The notes: generated from the letters alone by a model not told the origin. 64,000 nucleotides of DNA from Bradyrhizobium sp. 139 (GCF_023074175.1 NZ_JADPKS010000176.1:1-64000), one strand, 5' to 3'. Shown: positions 1 through 8,541, numbered from the stretch's first letter. A program made the numbers and translations.

Positions 1-54
1 AACGAGCTGCTGCCTTGGGACTGGAAGAAAACCCCTGTTCAGTCCGCGGCCTGA
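1..54 (+). CDS. IS66-family transposase, C-terminal fragment (partial at window edge)
   Basis: Only the last 17 codons are present, read in frame from base 1 to a TGA at 52-54. They encode NELLPWDWKKTPVQSAA. The DLLPW/ELLPW signature shortly before the C terminus is characteristic of the IS66 transposase C-terminal element. The position just inside a plausible IS66 terminal repeat supports the call. Nothing can be said about the catalytic domain, which is upstream of the window. The identification rests on a short stretch, so it is moderate. Confidence 0.6.
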   Translation, partial: NELLPWDWKKTPVQSAA

Positions 55-105
55 TCGGGCCACCGCGCCAACGCGGTTATCCCGCGGCCCTCACCGGACC
101 GTTAC
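1..105 (+). mobile_element. 3' end of an IS66-family insertion sequence
   Basis: The window opens inside the last codons of an IS66-type transposase. About 30 bases after its stop comes CCCTCACCGGACCGTTAC (88-105). Its reverse complement begins GTAA and resembles the IS66-type terminal repeat I remember (GTAAGCGTCCGGTGAGGG), with a small change near the outer end. I therefore place the right end of the element near 105. The left end lies outside the window, so the target duplication cannot be checked. Whether the element is intact is unknown. Confidence 0.55.
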
Positions 106-540
106 GTGCTCGCCGCCCGGGCGGGCCGGCGAAAAGTTTGTCCGGCCCGTTCTGATCGCAAGCTAACCAACATCCAGGAAGGGCCGCTGCCGGCAACAGG
201 CCGCGTACAACAGCATGAACAAATGGAAGCTGCTCGCAGAAGCAGAATACTGGGATCACTTGGCCGATCTTGAGCTGCCTTCTTACTTCCAACGATGCAG
301 CGCCATTAGCTCAAATGAGGTAGAGCGGCCTCAAGCGATCCCAAACGCGAACGACGCTCGACGGGAGACGATTTCCGCCGCGTGAGGACGGAGCGAGGCT
401 GTCGTTTGCATTCCGTACGACCACACTTCTCAAGGGCGCCGCGACCACGGGCATGTTCTGTCGAGCTTTGAGGCAGGCGATTACGTCACCCAGTTCGTTC
501 GGCCGCTGCGCAATTGCAACGAGAGAATGCGACGCCGCCC
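106..540. other. Non-coding stretch between IS end and LTXXQ gene
   Basis: These 435 bases follow the presumed IS end and precede the stop codon of the minus-strand LTXXQ gene. Two short minus-strand reading frames (77-292 and 311-544) are open here, but neither has a recognisable domain or a convincing ribosome binding site, and the first runs through the IS terminus. I see no terminator hairpin with a T-tract. The stretch may be decayed sequence beside the insertion. Confidence 0.5.
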
Positions 541-2523
541 TCACGGGCTTGCGACCTGTTGCAGCGTGTTGAAGCGCGCCTTCTGCTCGCTGCTCAGCGT
601 GGCATAGAACTCGTCCAGGGCGGGTTCGACCAGCTTGGCGGCTGTCAGCATGGCCTCGAGCCGGTGCTGCATCGCCTCCAGCCGTCCAACCGGCGTCAGC
701 GGCACATCATTCGGACAGGCCGCCTGTAGGCTCTCAACGCCCTTTGCCGTCGCTTCGCTCAGGCGGTCGAGCGATTCCTTCTGCTTGCCCGCGGGGTGGA
801 GCACGGCCTCGAGTCTTTGAATCGGCAGCTGGGTCAGGCCGGACTTCGGATCGCCGCAGCCGTCGGCACGGGCTTCCTGGGCACTGGCTTGCTGCTGCTG
901 CTGCGGCGATCGTTCGCCGACATTGGGGCCGAGCGCGTTGAAGCGGGCCTGCTGCTCGTCATTGAGCGAGTTGTAGAGATTCTCCAGTGCCGGTCGCACG
1001 ATCTTGACCGCTTCCAAGGTCGCACTGACGCGGTTCATCATTGCCCGCAAGCGGCCGGGCGGCGTCAACGCATAGGTCTCCGCGCAGGAGTCCTTGAAGA
1101 CATCTGCGGCCCTTGCCGCCGCAGCCTTCAACTCGTCGAGCAGTGCGCGCTGCTCCGGTGTCGGCCGCACCGCCCGCGCGATATCGGCGAGCGGCCACGC
1201 CGTGACGCCTTTGTCCGGAGTGCCGCACAATTGCTGGAGCGTTTGCGAGCTCACGCTGGCGCGCTGGCGCGCGCGGTAGCCGCCGCCGGCTTGCGGATAG
1301 TCAGACGGGTTGGTGCTGGCATAGGCGGAATAGGGGCTGTCACCGCCCCAGAACACGGTGTCGACGAAGTCGTCATAGGCGTAGGCCCAATAGCCGGGCT
1401 CGTAGGCATAGGGCCAGAACGTGTAGTCAAAAATGTCGGAATAGGCGTACGGCCAGAACACCGGGCCACGCCACGCCACGAACACCGCGGGATGGCGGTG
1501 TCGCCAGGCCTGCCGGGGAGCCCAGCCGCTCTGGCGGGCGACGAGGGCCGCTTGGGTTTGCGCAGTAGCCTGCTCGCGGAAGCGCGCGGCAAACCGTCCG
1601 CGCGCGGCGGCCTGCAGGGCAGCCGCAGTAGCTGGGGTGCGCCCGGCCGGAGCCTGTAATCCAAGCCGCTGCTGGCGTGCCAGGTCGCTTTGCTGCGCAC
1701 GTTGCTCACGGCCAAGCAAGCGGTTTTGCGTCTGGAGCATCCGTTGCTGCTCGCGTTGCGCCCGCGCGCCTTCCAGCTTTTGCGATTGCAATTGCTGCAC
1801 GCGCTGCTGCAGGCGATCGATACGGGTCTGGCGGTCCGCGGTCTGGCGCGACAGCATCTCGCGTTGCCGCTGCTGCAGCATCTGCTGGCGCTGCTCGACG
1901 TGCTGCTCGCGCTGTTGGACACGTTGCTCGCGCTCAAGCATGCGGCTCTGCGACTGCAGCGCCCGCTGCTGCTCGTGTTGCGCCCTTGCGCCTTCTGGCT
2001 TTTGCGACTGCAATTGCTGCACGCGCTGCTGCAAGCGGTCGATGCGGCCTTGGCGTTCCGTGGATTGGCGCGAAAGCATCTCGCGCGGCCGTTCCGGCCG
2101 CTCGCTCACGGCCGGCGGTGCGCTTGGGCGCGAGGGGGCGGCGATATGCGGCGTCGGCCGCGGCGCCATGGCCGGACGTTGCGGCGCCGCCGGCGCCCGA
2201 TGAAAGTCAGGCCGCGGCGCGGCCACGTGCGGGGCGGCCCGCGGTGGCGGTGCAGCGAAGTGGGGGGCCGGACGCGGCGGCGAGGCGATGTGCGGCGCCG
2301 GATGCGGTGCCATGGCCGGACGCTGCGGCATGGAAGGTGGATGGAATGCCGGCGCGGCCGGACGCGCCATGGCAGGTGGTGCTGCTGGCCGAGCTGCCGG
2401 CGCTGGCCCCGGTAGTCCACCCCTTCCGTGTCCCTGGGGTCCCTGGGCGAATGCGCCGACGCTCGCCGCCAGCATCGAGACACCGACCAAGAAAGCCGTC
2501 AGGCACACGCCACGCGGAAGCAT
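541..2523 (-). CDS. Large exported protein with Q/R-rich coiled coil and two C-terminal LTXXQ (Spy/CpxP-like) domains
   Basis: The ATG at 2523 is preceded by GGGAG, and it is followed by a signal peptide ending near AFAQG; an upstream in-frame start at 2562 would spoil that signal. The 660-residue product has four parts: a Pro/Ala/His-rich stretch (about 30-140); a Gln/Arg-rich predicted coiled coil built from two 74-residue repeats (RIDRLQQRVQQLQSQK in each, about 149-290); an aromatic part with repeated FWPYAY motifs; and two C-terminal LTXXQ domains, each with LTPxGRL and a later QARFNxL/QKARFNTL. LTXXQ proteins of the Spy/CpxP type act as periplasmic chaperones or envelope-stress sensors. 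The length is several times that of Spy. Function here is inferred from the C-terminal domains only. Confidence 0.8.
   Translation of the reverse strand: MLPRGVCLTAFLVGVSMLAASVGAFAQGPQGHGRGGLPGPAPAARPAAPPAMARPAAPAFHPPSMPQRPAMAPHPAPHIASPPRPAPHFAAPPPRAAPHVAAPRPDFHRAPAAPQRPAMAPRPTPHIAAPSRPSAPPAVSERPERPREMLSRQSTERQGRIDRLQQRVQQLQSQKPEGARAQHEQQRALQSQSRMLEREQRVQQREQHVEQRQQMLQQRQREMLSRQTADRQTRIDRLQQRVQQLQSQKLEGARAQREQQRMLQTQNRLLGREQRAQQSDLARQQRLGLQAPAGRTPATAAALQAAARGRFAARFREQATAQTQAALVARQSGWAPRQAWRHRHPAVFVAWRGPVFWPYAYSDIFDYTFWPYAYEPGYWAYAYDDFVDTVFWGGDSPYSAYASTNPSDYPQAGGGYRARQRASVSSQTLQQLCGTPDKGVTAWPLADIARAVRPTPEQRALLDELKAAAARAADVFKDSCAETYALTPPGRLRAMMNRVSATLEAVKIVRPALENLYNSLNDEQQARFNALGPNVGERSPQQQQQASAQEARADGCGDPKSGLTQLPIQRLEAVLHPAGKQKESLDRLSEATAKGVESLQAACPNDVPLTPVGRLEAMQHRLEAMLTAAKLVEPALDEFYATLSSEQKARFNTLQQVASP
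1636..2085 (-). repeat. 222-bp in-gene tandem duplication encoding the Q/R coiled coil
   Basis: Two copies of a 222-base unit lie in tandem. For example, GCGCCTTCCAGCTTTTGCGA at 1766 and GCGCCTTCTGGCTTTTGCGA at 1988 are exactly 222 bases apart, and the methionine codons of the two REMLSRQ segments (2079 and 1857) are also 222 apart. The duplication keeps frame and doubles the coiled-coil segment of the LTXXQ protein. Unit edges are approximate. Confidence 0.8.
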
Positions 2524-2628
2524 GATTGAAGCTCCCAGCCAGTAACTGCCCACAACTTGCAACGCACAGGTGGCGGAATCGTTCGTTGTTGGCCCCGGCC
2601 GGCATTGCGATCTTCCGACGCAGGCACC

Positions 2629-3843
2629 TCAAGAGAGATCCTGCGTCAGGGTGGTGGCGAACCGCTCCAGCGCCCACTCGACCTGGTCGCTGGTGATCAC
2701 CAGCGGCGGGGCGATGCGGATCGTGTGCTCGTGAGTATCCTTGGCGAGAATGCCCTTGCCCTGGAGCGCCTCGCAGTAGCGGCGTGCGCGGCCGGCCTCA
2801 GGATGCAGCTCGACCGCCAGCATCAAGCCGCGCCCGCGCACCTCGCGGATGGTGTTGGCGCGGATGTCTTTCAAGCCTTCGAGAAAGCGCGCGCCCTGCC
2901 GGGCGGCGTTCTCGATCATGCCTTCCTCGACCAGCACGCGCATCGCCGCGCGCGCCACCGCGCAGGCAAGCGGATTGCCGCCGAAGGTCGAGCCATGCTG
3001 CCCGGGTCTCAATGTCCCGAGCACCTCGTTGTTCGAGAGCACGGCCGACACCGGATAGAAGCCGCCGGACAAGGCCTTGCCGAGCAGCGTCACGTCCGCC
3101 TCTATACCCTCGTGCTGTTCGGCGAGCAGCTTGCCGGTGCGTCCAAGCCCGGTCTGGATCTCGTCGAGCACCAGCATGACGTTGTTGGCCGTGCATAGCT
3201 CCCGCACCTTGGTGAAATAGCCGGCGGGAGGAATGATGACGCCGGCTTCGCCCTGGATCGGCTCGACCAGGAAGGCGACGGTATTCGGCGCGATCGCGTC
3301 CTCCAGCGCCGCGGCGTCGCCGAACGGGATGATCTTGAAGCCCGGCGCGAACGGCCCGAAGTGTGTGCGGGTCTCAGGATCGGTTGAAAAGCCGACGACG
3401 CCCAGCGTGCGTCCGTGGAAATTGTTGGCGCAGACGACGATTTCGGCCTTGCCGTCCGGCACGCCTTTCACCTCATAGCCCCATTTGCGCACCGACTTGA
3501 TCGCGCTTTCGACCGCCTCGGCGCCGCTGTTCATCGGCAGCACCTTGTGGGAGCCTGTCAGCGCCGCGATCTCTTCGTAGAAGGGGGCGAGCTGGTCGTT
3601 GTGGAAGGCGCGCGAGGTGAGCGTCAGCCTGTGCGCCTGTTCCACCATTGCCGCCAGGATCTTGGGGTGGCAGTGGCCCTGGCTGACCGCCGAATAGGCG
3701 GAGAGGCAATCGAGATAACGGTTGCCTTCGGTATCCCAGACCCAGACACCTTCACCGCGCGACAGAACCACCCCGACCGGCTCGTAATTATGGGCGCCAA
3801 AGCGTGCTTCCGCTGCGAGAAAATCAATGACCGACGAGCTCAT
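2629..3843 (-). CDS. rocD: Ornithine--oxo-acid aminotransferase
   Basis: This 404-residue class III PLP aminotransferase transfers the delta-amino group of ornithine to 2-oxoglutarate, giving glutamate-5-semialdehyde in arginine/ornithine catabolism. Signatures are MNSGAEAVESAIK, NNFHGRT, LDEIQTGLGRTG and the PLP lysine in LLGKALSGGFYP (K256). The family's usual length is about 400. The ATG at 3843 (MSSSVIDF) has GGAGA upstream; an earlier frame opening at 3879 adds twelve unlikely residues. No arginase gene is adjacent. The P450 gene lies 229 bases upstream on the same strand, so rocD probably has its own promoter. Cytoplasmic. Confidence 0.92.
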   Translation of the reverse strand: MSSSVIDFLAAEARFGAHNYEPVGVVLSRGEGVWVWDTEGNRYLDCLSAYSAVSQGHCHPKILAAMVEQAHRLTLTSRAFHNDQLAPFYEEIAALTGSHKVLPMNSGAEAVESAIKSVRKWGYEVKGVPDGKAEIVVCANNFHGRTLGVVGFSTDPETRTHFGPFAPGFKIIPFGDAAALEDAIAPNTVAFLVEPIQGEAGVIIPPAGYFTKVRELCTANNVMLVLDEIQTGLGRTGKLLAEQHEGIEADVTLLGKALSGGFYPVSAVLSNNEVLGTLRPGQHGSTFGGNPLACAVARAAMRVLVEEGMIENAARQGARFLEGLKDIRANTIREVRGRGLMLAVELHPEAGRARRYCEALQGKGILAKDTHEHTIRIAPPLVITSDQVEWALERFATTLTQDLS

Positions 3844-4072
3844 CTTTCGTCTCTCCAGTGCTACGCACGCCGGCGTCAACCGGCTGCACCGGCCGCGCTG
3901 AAATTGATCTGGGTATCAGCCTGCCTCCTTGGAAGCCTTCATGCGCCCCGATGGCGCGGTACGGCCTGATTTGCCCGAAATGTCAGGTGGTTCTGCGGAA
4001 CCACAGGTCATCGTTCGCCGACCCACCCTCTACTGTGCATGGGGTTGTTTTCGACATTTTTGTTTCGAGGCC

Positions 4073-5305
4073 TCATCCGATCGCGCAGGGCACGCTCAAA
4101 AAGCCGCGGAAGCGCACCCGTCCGCCGCGTACCGGCTTGCCGTTCACGGCATAGCTCGGGAAGCGCGCCAGGAAGCGCGAGACTGCGATGGCGCCTTCCA
4201 GCCGCGCCAGCGCCATGCCGGCGCATTGATGCGCGCCGGTGGCGAAGGCGAGATGCCGGTTCGGCGTGCGCTCGATGTCGAAGCTTTCAGGGGTCGGAAA
4301 CTGCGCCGGATCGCGGTTCGCCGCACCGATGCACAGCGTGATCGAGGTGCCGGCATCGAGCGTGACGCCGCCGAGCTCGACGCGCTCGGTGGTCATACGG
4401 TTGCCGAGCTGGTTCGAGCTTTCGTAACGCAGCATCTCCTCCACGGCGGTCTTGATCAGGTCCGGATTGTCGATCAGCCGCTGCTTCTGATCCGGATTCC
4501 GGTCCAGCGCCACCAGGCCATTGCCGATCAGATTGGTGGTGGTCTCGTGACCGGCATTGAGCAGGAAGATGCAATTGTGCAGCAGCTCCTTCTCGGTCAG
4601 CCGTTCGCCGTTCTCCTCGCCGTTGCCTTCTCCTTGGATCAGGCGCGTCAGCACGTCGCGCTCGGGATTGCCGGGCGTCTTGCGCCGGCGTGCGACCAGG
4701 GTCGAGAGATAGGCGAGGAAGTCCTTCACCGCGATGTTGCCGCGCGCAGCCACTTCGGGCGACACCACGGGTTCGAGGGCACCCAAGATCGCCAACGACC
4801 AGTCGCGCAGCGGCTCGCGTTCGTCATGAGGAACGTCGAGCAGATTGCCGATGACCTCGATGGGAATCGACGCGGCAAAATCCTCGATCAGCTCGCAGCT
4901 GCCCTTGGCGGCGATGGTGTCGAGCAGGCCGTCGACCAGCCTGATGATATCAGGCTCCATCCCCGCGATCGCGCGCGGCGACAGCGCGCCCATGATCAGG
5001 CGGCGCACGCGGGTGTGGGCGGGCGGGTCGTTGAAGACGAGGCTCGTGGTGTGGTGCTCGTAGAGCGGGGTGTCGCCGTATTTCGGCGCGAACTCGCGCT
5101 TCTTGTCCGAGCTGAACGACTTCGTGTTCTTGTAGGTGGTGACGAGGTCGTCATAGCGGGTCAGGAACACGGTGCCGTTTGGCAGGCGCTTGACCGGTTC
5201 GTTCTCCCGCAGTGCACGATAAGTCGGGTAGGGGTTGTCGTAGAATTGGGGCGTCAGCTGCTCCAGATCGAAATTGGCCGCCAGTTCTTTCGCATCTGCG
5301 TTCAT
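4073..5305 (-). CDS. Cytochrome P450 (bacterial class I type)
   Basis: A 410-residue soluble P450 monooxygenase. It has the I-helix motif AGHETT, the K-helix ExxR in EEMLRYES, and the heme loop FATGAHQCAG with the cysteine ligand at C361. The ATG at 5305 (MNADAKELAANF) is preferred; a GTG frame opening at 5368 would extend it by 21 residues without a better ribosome site. It needs separate redox partners, and none is adjacent. It is divergent from the ThDP-decarboxylase pair at 5413, separated by 107 bases, so the two may be co-regulated. The substrate cannot be inferred from sequence. Confidence 0.92.
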   Translation of the reverse strand: MNADAKELAANFDLEQLTPQFYDNPYPTYRALRENEPVKRLPNGTVFLTRYDDLVTTYKNTKSFSSDKKREFAPKYGDTPLYEHHTTSLVFNDPPAHTRVRRLIMGALSPRAIAGMEPDIIRLVDGLLDTIAAKGSCELIEDFAASIPIEVIGNLLDVPHDEREPLRDWSLAILGALEPVVSPEVAARGNIAVKDFLAYLSTLVARRRKTPGNPERDVLTRLIQGEGNGEENGERLTEKELLHNCIFLLNAGHETTTNLIGNGLVALDRNPDQKQRLIDNPDLIKTAVEEMLRYESSNQLGNRMTTERVELGGVTLDAGTSITLCIGAANRDPAQFPTPESFDIERTPNRHLAFATGAHQCAGMALARLEGAIAVSRFLARFPSYAVNGKPVRGGRVRFRGFLSVPCAIG

Positions 5306-5412
5306 GCCGCCATACTCGCCGGTTGAGACCGATATGTCGTATTCGCTCTTTCGAGCCGCTGGGATCACCGTCTACAGTCGTGCCGTGATTTGCTAGCCGA
5401 CCGGACAGGAAA

Positions 5413-5955
5413 ATGCACGCCCGCGCTGACGCTGCCGACACGGCCTCGAATTGGCCCGACGAGATTTTCGCGACATTGCAACGCTTCGACGTCCGGCAGG
5501 TGCCTTACGTGCCGGATGCCGGTCATTCGAAGCTGATCAACCGCGTGTTGGATTCATCCACCATGCGCGGCATTCCGCTGACGACGGAGGAGGAGGGCGT
5601 AGCGCTCCTTGCCGGCGCCTGGACCGGCGGGCAGCGCGGTGTGCTGCTGATGCAATCGAGCGGGATCGGTAATTGCATCAACATGCTGTCGCTGATCCCG
5701 ATCCTGCGCTTTCCATTCTTGACGCTGGTGACCATGCGCGGCGAATGGGGCGAGTTCAATCCATGGCAGGTGCCGATGGGATCGACCACGCAGGGCGTGT
5801 TCGAGCTCTCGGGCGTCCAGGTGCTGCGCGCGTCCAATGCGGCCGAGGTGCCGACCGTGCTGGAGGCGGCCGCAGCGCAAGCCTACAACGCGCTCACGCC
5901 CACCGCCGTCCTGCTGTCGCAGCGCCTGATCGGCGCCAAGGTTTTCGCCAAATGA
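5413..5955 (+). CDS. ThDP-dependent decarboxylase, alpha subunit (sulfopyruvate/phosphonopyruvate decarboxylase type)
   Basis: A 180-residue protein matching the N-terminal (PYR) half of ThDP decarboxylases in which the two halves are separate subunits, as in ComD of sulfopyruvate decarboxylase. Visible features are the PDAGHSKLI start, TTEEEGVALLAGAW with the ThDP-activating glutamate, and MQSSGIGNCIN. Its stop overlaps the start of the next gene (ATGA), which encodes the matching ThDP-binding half. The reaction class is decarboxylation of a 3-substituted pyruvate. Whether the substrate is sulfopyruvate, phosphonopyruvate or another 2-oxo acid is not decided by the sequence. Confidence 0.8.
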   Translation: MHARADAADTASNWPDEIFATLQRFDVRQVPYVPDAGHSKLINRVLDSSTMRGIPLTTEEEGVALLAGAWTGGQRGVLLMQSSGIGNCINMLSLIPILRFPFLTLVTMRGEWGEFNPWQVPMGSTTQGVFELSGVQVLRASNAAEVPTVLEAAAAQAYNALTPTAVLLSQRLIGAKVFAK

Positions 5956-6542
5956 GCAAGGCCAATCTCCTCGACCGCCGCAAGGTTGTCTCCACCCTGC
6001 TTGCGAACCGCAAGGACGTGGTTGCGATCGGCGGTCTCGGGGCCTCCACCAACGACATCTGTGCCGCCGGCGACCACGCGCGCAACTTTTACCTCTGGGG
6101 CGGCATGGGCGGCGCGGCGATGATCGGGCTTGGCCTGGCGCTGGCGCAACCAAAACTGCCGGTGCTGGTCATCACCGGCGACGGCGAGATGCTGATGGGC
6201 ATGGGCAGCCTTGCCACCATCGGCCTTCAGAAGCCGCCCAACCTCTCAATCGTGGTGCTCGACAACGAGGCCTATGGCGAGACCGGCGGCCAGACCAGCC
6301 ACACCTCGGCGGCCGCCGACCTCGTCGGCGTTGCCAGGGCCTGCGGCATCGGGGATAGCCGGGCTGTCACGACGATGGCCGAGGTCGAAGCTTTCGCCAA
6401 AGCCGTCCACGACGTTTCGGCGGGGCCGCGATTTGCCAATGTGAAGATCGACAGCGCCAATCTGGAGCGAATTCTGCCGATCCGCGACGGGACTTACATC
6501 GTCAACCGGATCCGCGGCGACCTCGGGTTTCAGCCGATTTAG
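5952..6542 (+). CDS. ThDP-dependent decarboxylase, beta subunit (sulfopyruvate/phosphonopyruvate decarboxylase type)
   Basis: A 196-residue PP-domain subunit. The ThDP/Mg-binding motif begins GDGEMLMGMG and ends LDNEAYGETGGQ, the spacing expected for GDG-Xn-N. The start ATG at 5952 overlaps the alpha-subunit stop by four bases, so the two are translationally coupled and probably form a heteromer. Much longer frame openings upstream are only readthrough of the alpha gene in another frame. In ComE-type enzymes the product would be sulfoacetaldehyde; no xsc or phosphonate genes are seen nearby. Cytoplasmic. Confidence 0.82.
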   Translation: MSKANLLDRRKVVSTLLANRKDVVAIGGLGASTNDICAAGDHARNFYLWGGMGGAAMIGLGLALAQPKLPVLVITGDGEMLMGMGSLATIGLQKPPNLSIVVLDNEAYGETGGQTSHTSAAADLVGVARACGIGDSRAVTTMAEVEAFAKAVHDVSAGPRFANVKIDSANLERILPIRDGTYIVNRIRGDLGFQPI

Positions 6543-6596
6543 AACCCACAGATACTTTTGAGATATTTTCCTGCAGGTTGCATTGCACCATTTAGC

Positions 6597-6627
6597 TTGA
6601 CTTTTGCGTGGGTGAGTGCTTACTCAC
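6597..6627 (+). promoter_or_regulatory. Promoter with overlapping TetR-type operator for the efflux operon
   Basis: TTGACT at 6597-6602 can serve as a -35 box, with a weak -10 (TTACTC) 17 bases later. A perfect inverted repeat, GTGAGT-GCTT-ACTCAC (6612-6627), covers the -10 and lies just five bases before the regulator's ATG at 6632. This is the classic arrangement for AcrR/TtgR-like autorepression. There is no clear ribosome site between operator and ATG, so the message may be leaderless. Confidence 0.6.
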
Positions 6628-6631
6628 TAGC

Positions 6632-7333
6632 ATGAGTTCACTGCGAATGACGAGCGACCTGAGGCGTCAATTGATCCTCGGCGCCGCAAAGCGCTGCTTT
6701 GCCCGACACGGTTATACCGGCACCACGACGAAGAGCGTGGCGGCCGCGGCTGCCATTTCCGAGGCGCTGCTGTTCAAGCATTTCCCGTCCAAGGCGGCAC
6801 TGTACGCGGAGATCCTCAGCGACGAATGCGAGGCGGATCCGGCGCTCACCGAGCTGCTCGAGCGGGAGCCTTCGACGGCCACCCTGGTCGAAGTGATCCG
6901 CGGCATGGTCGAGCATTTCCTTCACATCGCCGACGGTCCCGATCAGGAAGAGGCGCAGCGGCTGCGACTGATGGCCACGAGCCATTTGGATGATGGCGAG
7001 TTCGCGCGTTTGCTATATGCCAAGATCGCGAAGCTGATCGGGGCGGTGTTCCTCGCCTCGCTCGAGCGAGCGGTTGCCGCCGGGGACGCGCGGCCATTCA
7101 GCGGCGATCCGCTCAACCTGTTCTGGTTTGCGCATCACACGGTGATGACCGCTGCGCTGACCAGGCTGCCGGCCACGCCCTGTCTCGCTTACGGCAAGGC
7201 CAACGATCTGGAGCGGCAGCTTTGTGAGTTTCTCCTGAGGGGTATCGGACTTAACGACGCCGCAATTGCTTCGCATTTGGGCCGCGATCAGGCCGCTTGT
7301 GCGGGCAAGACGGCGATTGCAGAAAGTGCATGA
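6632..7333 (+). CDS. TetR/AcrR-family repressor of the adjacent RND efflux genes
   Basis: A 233-residue regulator. The N-terminal TetR helix-turn-helix is clear: AAKRCFARHGYTGTTTKSVAAAA followed by ISEALLFKHFPSKAALY. The remainder is a divergent ligand-binding domain. An upstream GTG opening at 6608 lies inside the operator palindrome, so the ATG at 6632 (MSSLRMTS) is chosen; 6647 is a further candidate. The stop is one base before the adaptor start, making a regulator-adaptor-pump operon. It probably represses itself and the pump until a toxic ligand binds. Confidence 0.88.
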   Translation: MSSLRMTSDLRRQLILGAAKRCFARHGYTGTTTKSVAAAAAISEALLFKHFPSKAALYAEILSDECEADPALTELLEREPSTATLVEVIRGMVEHFLHIADGPDQEEAQRLRLMATSHLDDGEFARLLYAKIAKLIGAVFLASLERAVAAGDARPFSGDPLNLFWFAHHTVMTAALTRLPATPCLAYGKANDLERQLCEFLLRGIGLNDAAIASHLGRDQAACAGKTAIAESA

Positions 7334-7334
7334 C

Positions 7335-8528
7335 ATGAACATCGTGACCGAACACAAGATTTCGGGCGAACCGATCGACAACAAGGCTCCCAAACGACCG
7401 GTTCGGCCGGTGCTGTGGTTCATCATCGTCGGCACGCTGCTCGGCGTGCTCGTGGGTGGCCTTGTCTGGTTCAATTATTTCCGCGGCCAGATGATCAAGC
7501 AGTTCTTCGCCAGCAACAAGCCGCCGCCGACGGCGGTCAGCGCGGCCGAAGCGAAGTCCGAGGTGGTGCCGAACCTGCTCACCGCCGTAGGCGGGCTCTC
7601 CGCCGTGCACCAGGTCGACGTCAGCGCCGACGTCAACGGCCGTGTCACCGAGATCAAGTTCGAGCCGGGCGCGCATATCGAGGCCGGCACGCCGCTGGTG
7701 CAATTGTTCGACGCGGCGGAGCAGGGCGATCTCGCGAGCTTCAAGGCACAGGCGACCGTCGCGCAGTTGTCGCTCGACCGCGCCAAGCAGCTGGCGTCGC
7801 GCCAGTTCGGTCCGCAGGCGACCGTCGATCAGGCGCAGGCTGCGTACGACCAGGCACTGGCCGGAATCGCCAAGACGGAGGCGCTGATCTCGCAGAAGCT
7901 GGTGCGCGCACCGTTCTCCGGCGATCTCGGCGTCCGCAAGGTCGAGGTCGGCCAGTATCTGACAGCCGGCACCGCGATCGTCTCGCTGACCGACCTGTCG
8001 GAGCTGTGGGCCAACTTCACCGTGACGGAAAAGGACTCGGGCAACCTTAAGGTCGGCCAATCGGTTCGGCTAAAGGTCGACGCCTATCCGGGCCGCAGCT
8101 TCGACGCCAAGATCACCACGATCGAGCCGCAGATATCGAGCGACACCCGCAACATCCGCGTGCAGGCGACCGTCTCCAATCCGGAGAAGATCCTGAAGCC
8201 CGGCATGTTCGTGACCACCACGGTGGTGCTGCCGGACAAGCCAGCGGTGATCACCGTGCCGGAGACGGCGGTCGACTACACGCTGTACGGCGACTCCGTG
8301 TTCGTGATCACCGAGAAGAAGGAAGAGGACGGCAAGACCAGCCTCTCCGCGGTGCGCACCTTCGTGCAGACCGGCAGCCGGGTCGAGGGTCGCGTTGAAA
8401 TCATCAAGGGCGTGAAGCCGGGCGACAAGGTCGTCGCCGTCGGCCAGCTCAAGCTGCAATCGGGCGCGGCGGTGTCGATTTCGACCGACCCGGCTCCGCA
8501 GATCCCGGCGCAGCCACCGCGCTACTGA
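7335..8528 (+). CDS. RND efflux periplasmic adaptor (membrane fusion protein)
   Basis: A 397-residue adaptor with a cytoplasmic N terminus, one membrane anchor (VLWFIIVGTLLGVLVGGLVW, about 28-47), lipoyl halves around a short alpha-hairpin (VSADVNGRVTEIKFEPG early, KLVRAPFSGDLGVRKVEVGQ later), a beta-barrel and a membrane-proximal domain (about 200-380). It links the inner-membrane pump to an outer-membrane channel. The ATG at 7335 (MNIVTEHK) directly follows the TetR stop; the longer upstream opening overlaps TetR and is rejected. No outer-membrane channel gene is present, so the pump probably uses a shared TolC-like protein. Confidence 0.92.
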   Translation: MNIVTEHKISGEPIDNKAPKRPVRPVLWFIIVGTLLGVLVGGLVWFNYFRGQMIKQFFASNKPPPTAVSAAEAKSEVVPNLLTAVGGLSAVHQVDVSADVNGRVTEIKFEPGAHIEAGTPLVQLFDAAEQGDLASFKAQATVAQLSLDRAKQLASRQFGPQATVDQAQAAYDQALAGIAKTEALISQKLVRAPFSGDLGVRKVEVGQYLTAGTAIVSLTDLSELWANFTVTEKDSGNLKVGQSVRLKVDAYPGRSFDAKITTIEPQISSDTRNIRVQATVSNPEKILKPGMFVTTTVVLPDKPAVITVPETAVDYTLYGDSVFVITEKKEEDGKTSLSAVRTFVQTGSRVEGRVEIIKGVKPGDKVVAVGQLKLQSGAAVSISTDPAPQIPAQPPRY

Positions 8529-8541
8529 TTCCCCACACGCG

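Noticed and set aside
77..544. Two short minus-strand frames near the window start
   Set aside because: No domain, no ribosome site, and the first crosses the IS66 terminal repeat.
1637..2525. Several Arg/Ala/Cys-rich plus-strand frames
   Set aside because: They arise from the repetitive Q/R codons of the LTXXQ gene read in reverse; no ribosome sites or conserved motifs.
3929..5326. 465-residue open frame on the plus strand
   Set aside because: Antisense of the P450 gene, which has all P450 signatures in its own frame.
5673..5951. Extension of the beta decarboxylase frame upstream of 5952
   Set aside because: It lies inside the alpha-subunit gene in another frame; the ATGA junction gives the real start.
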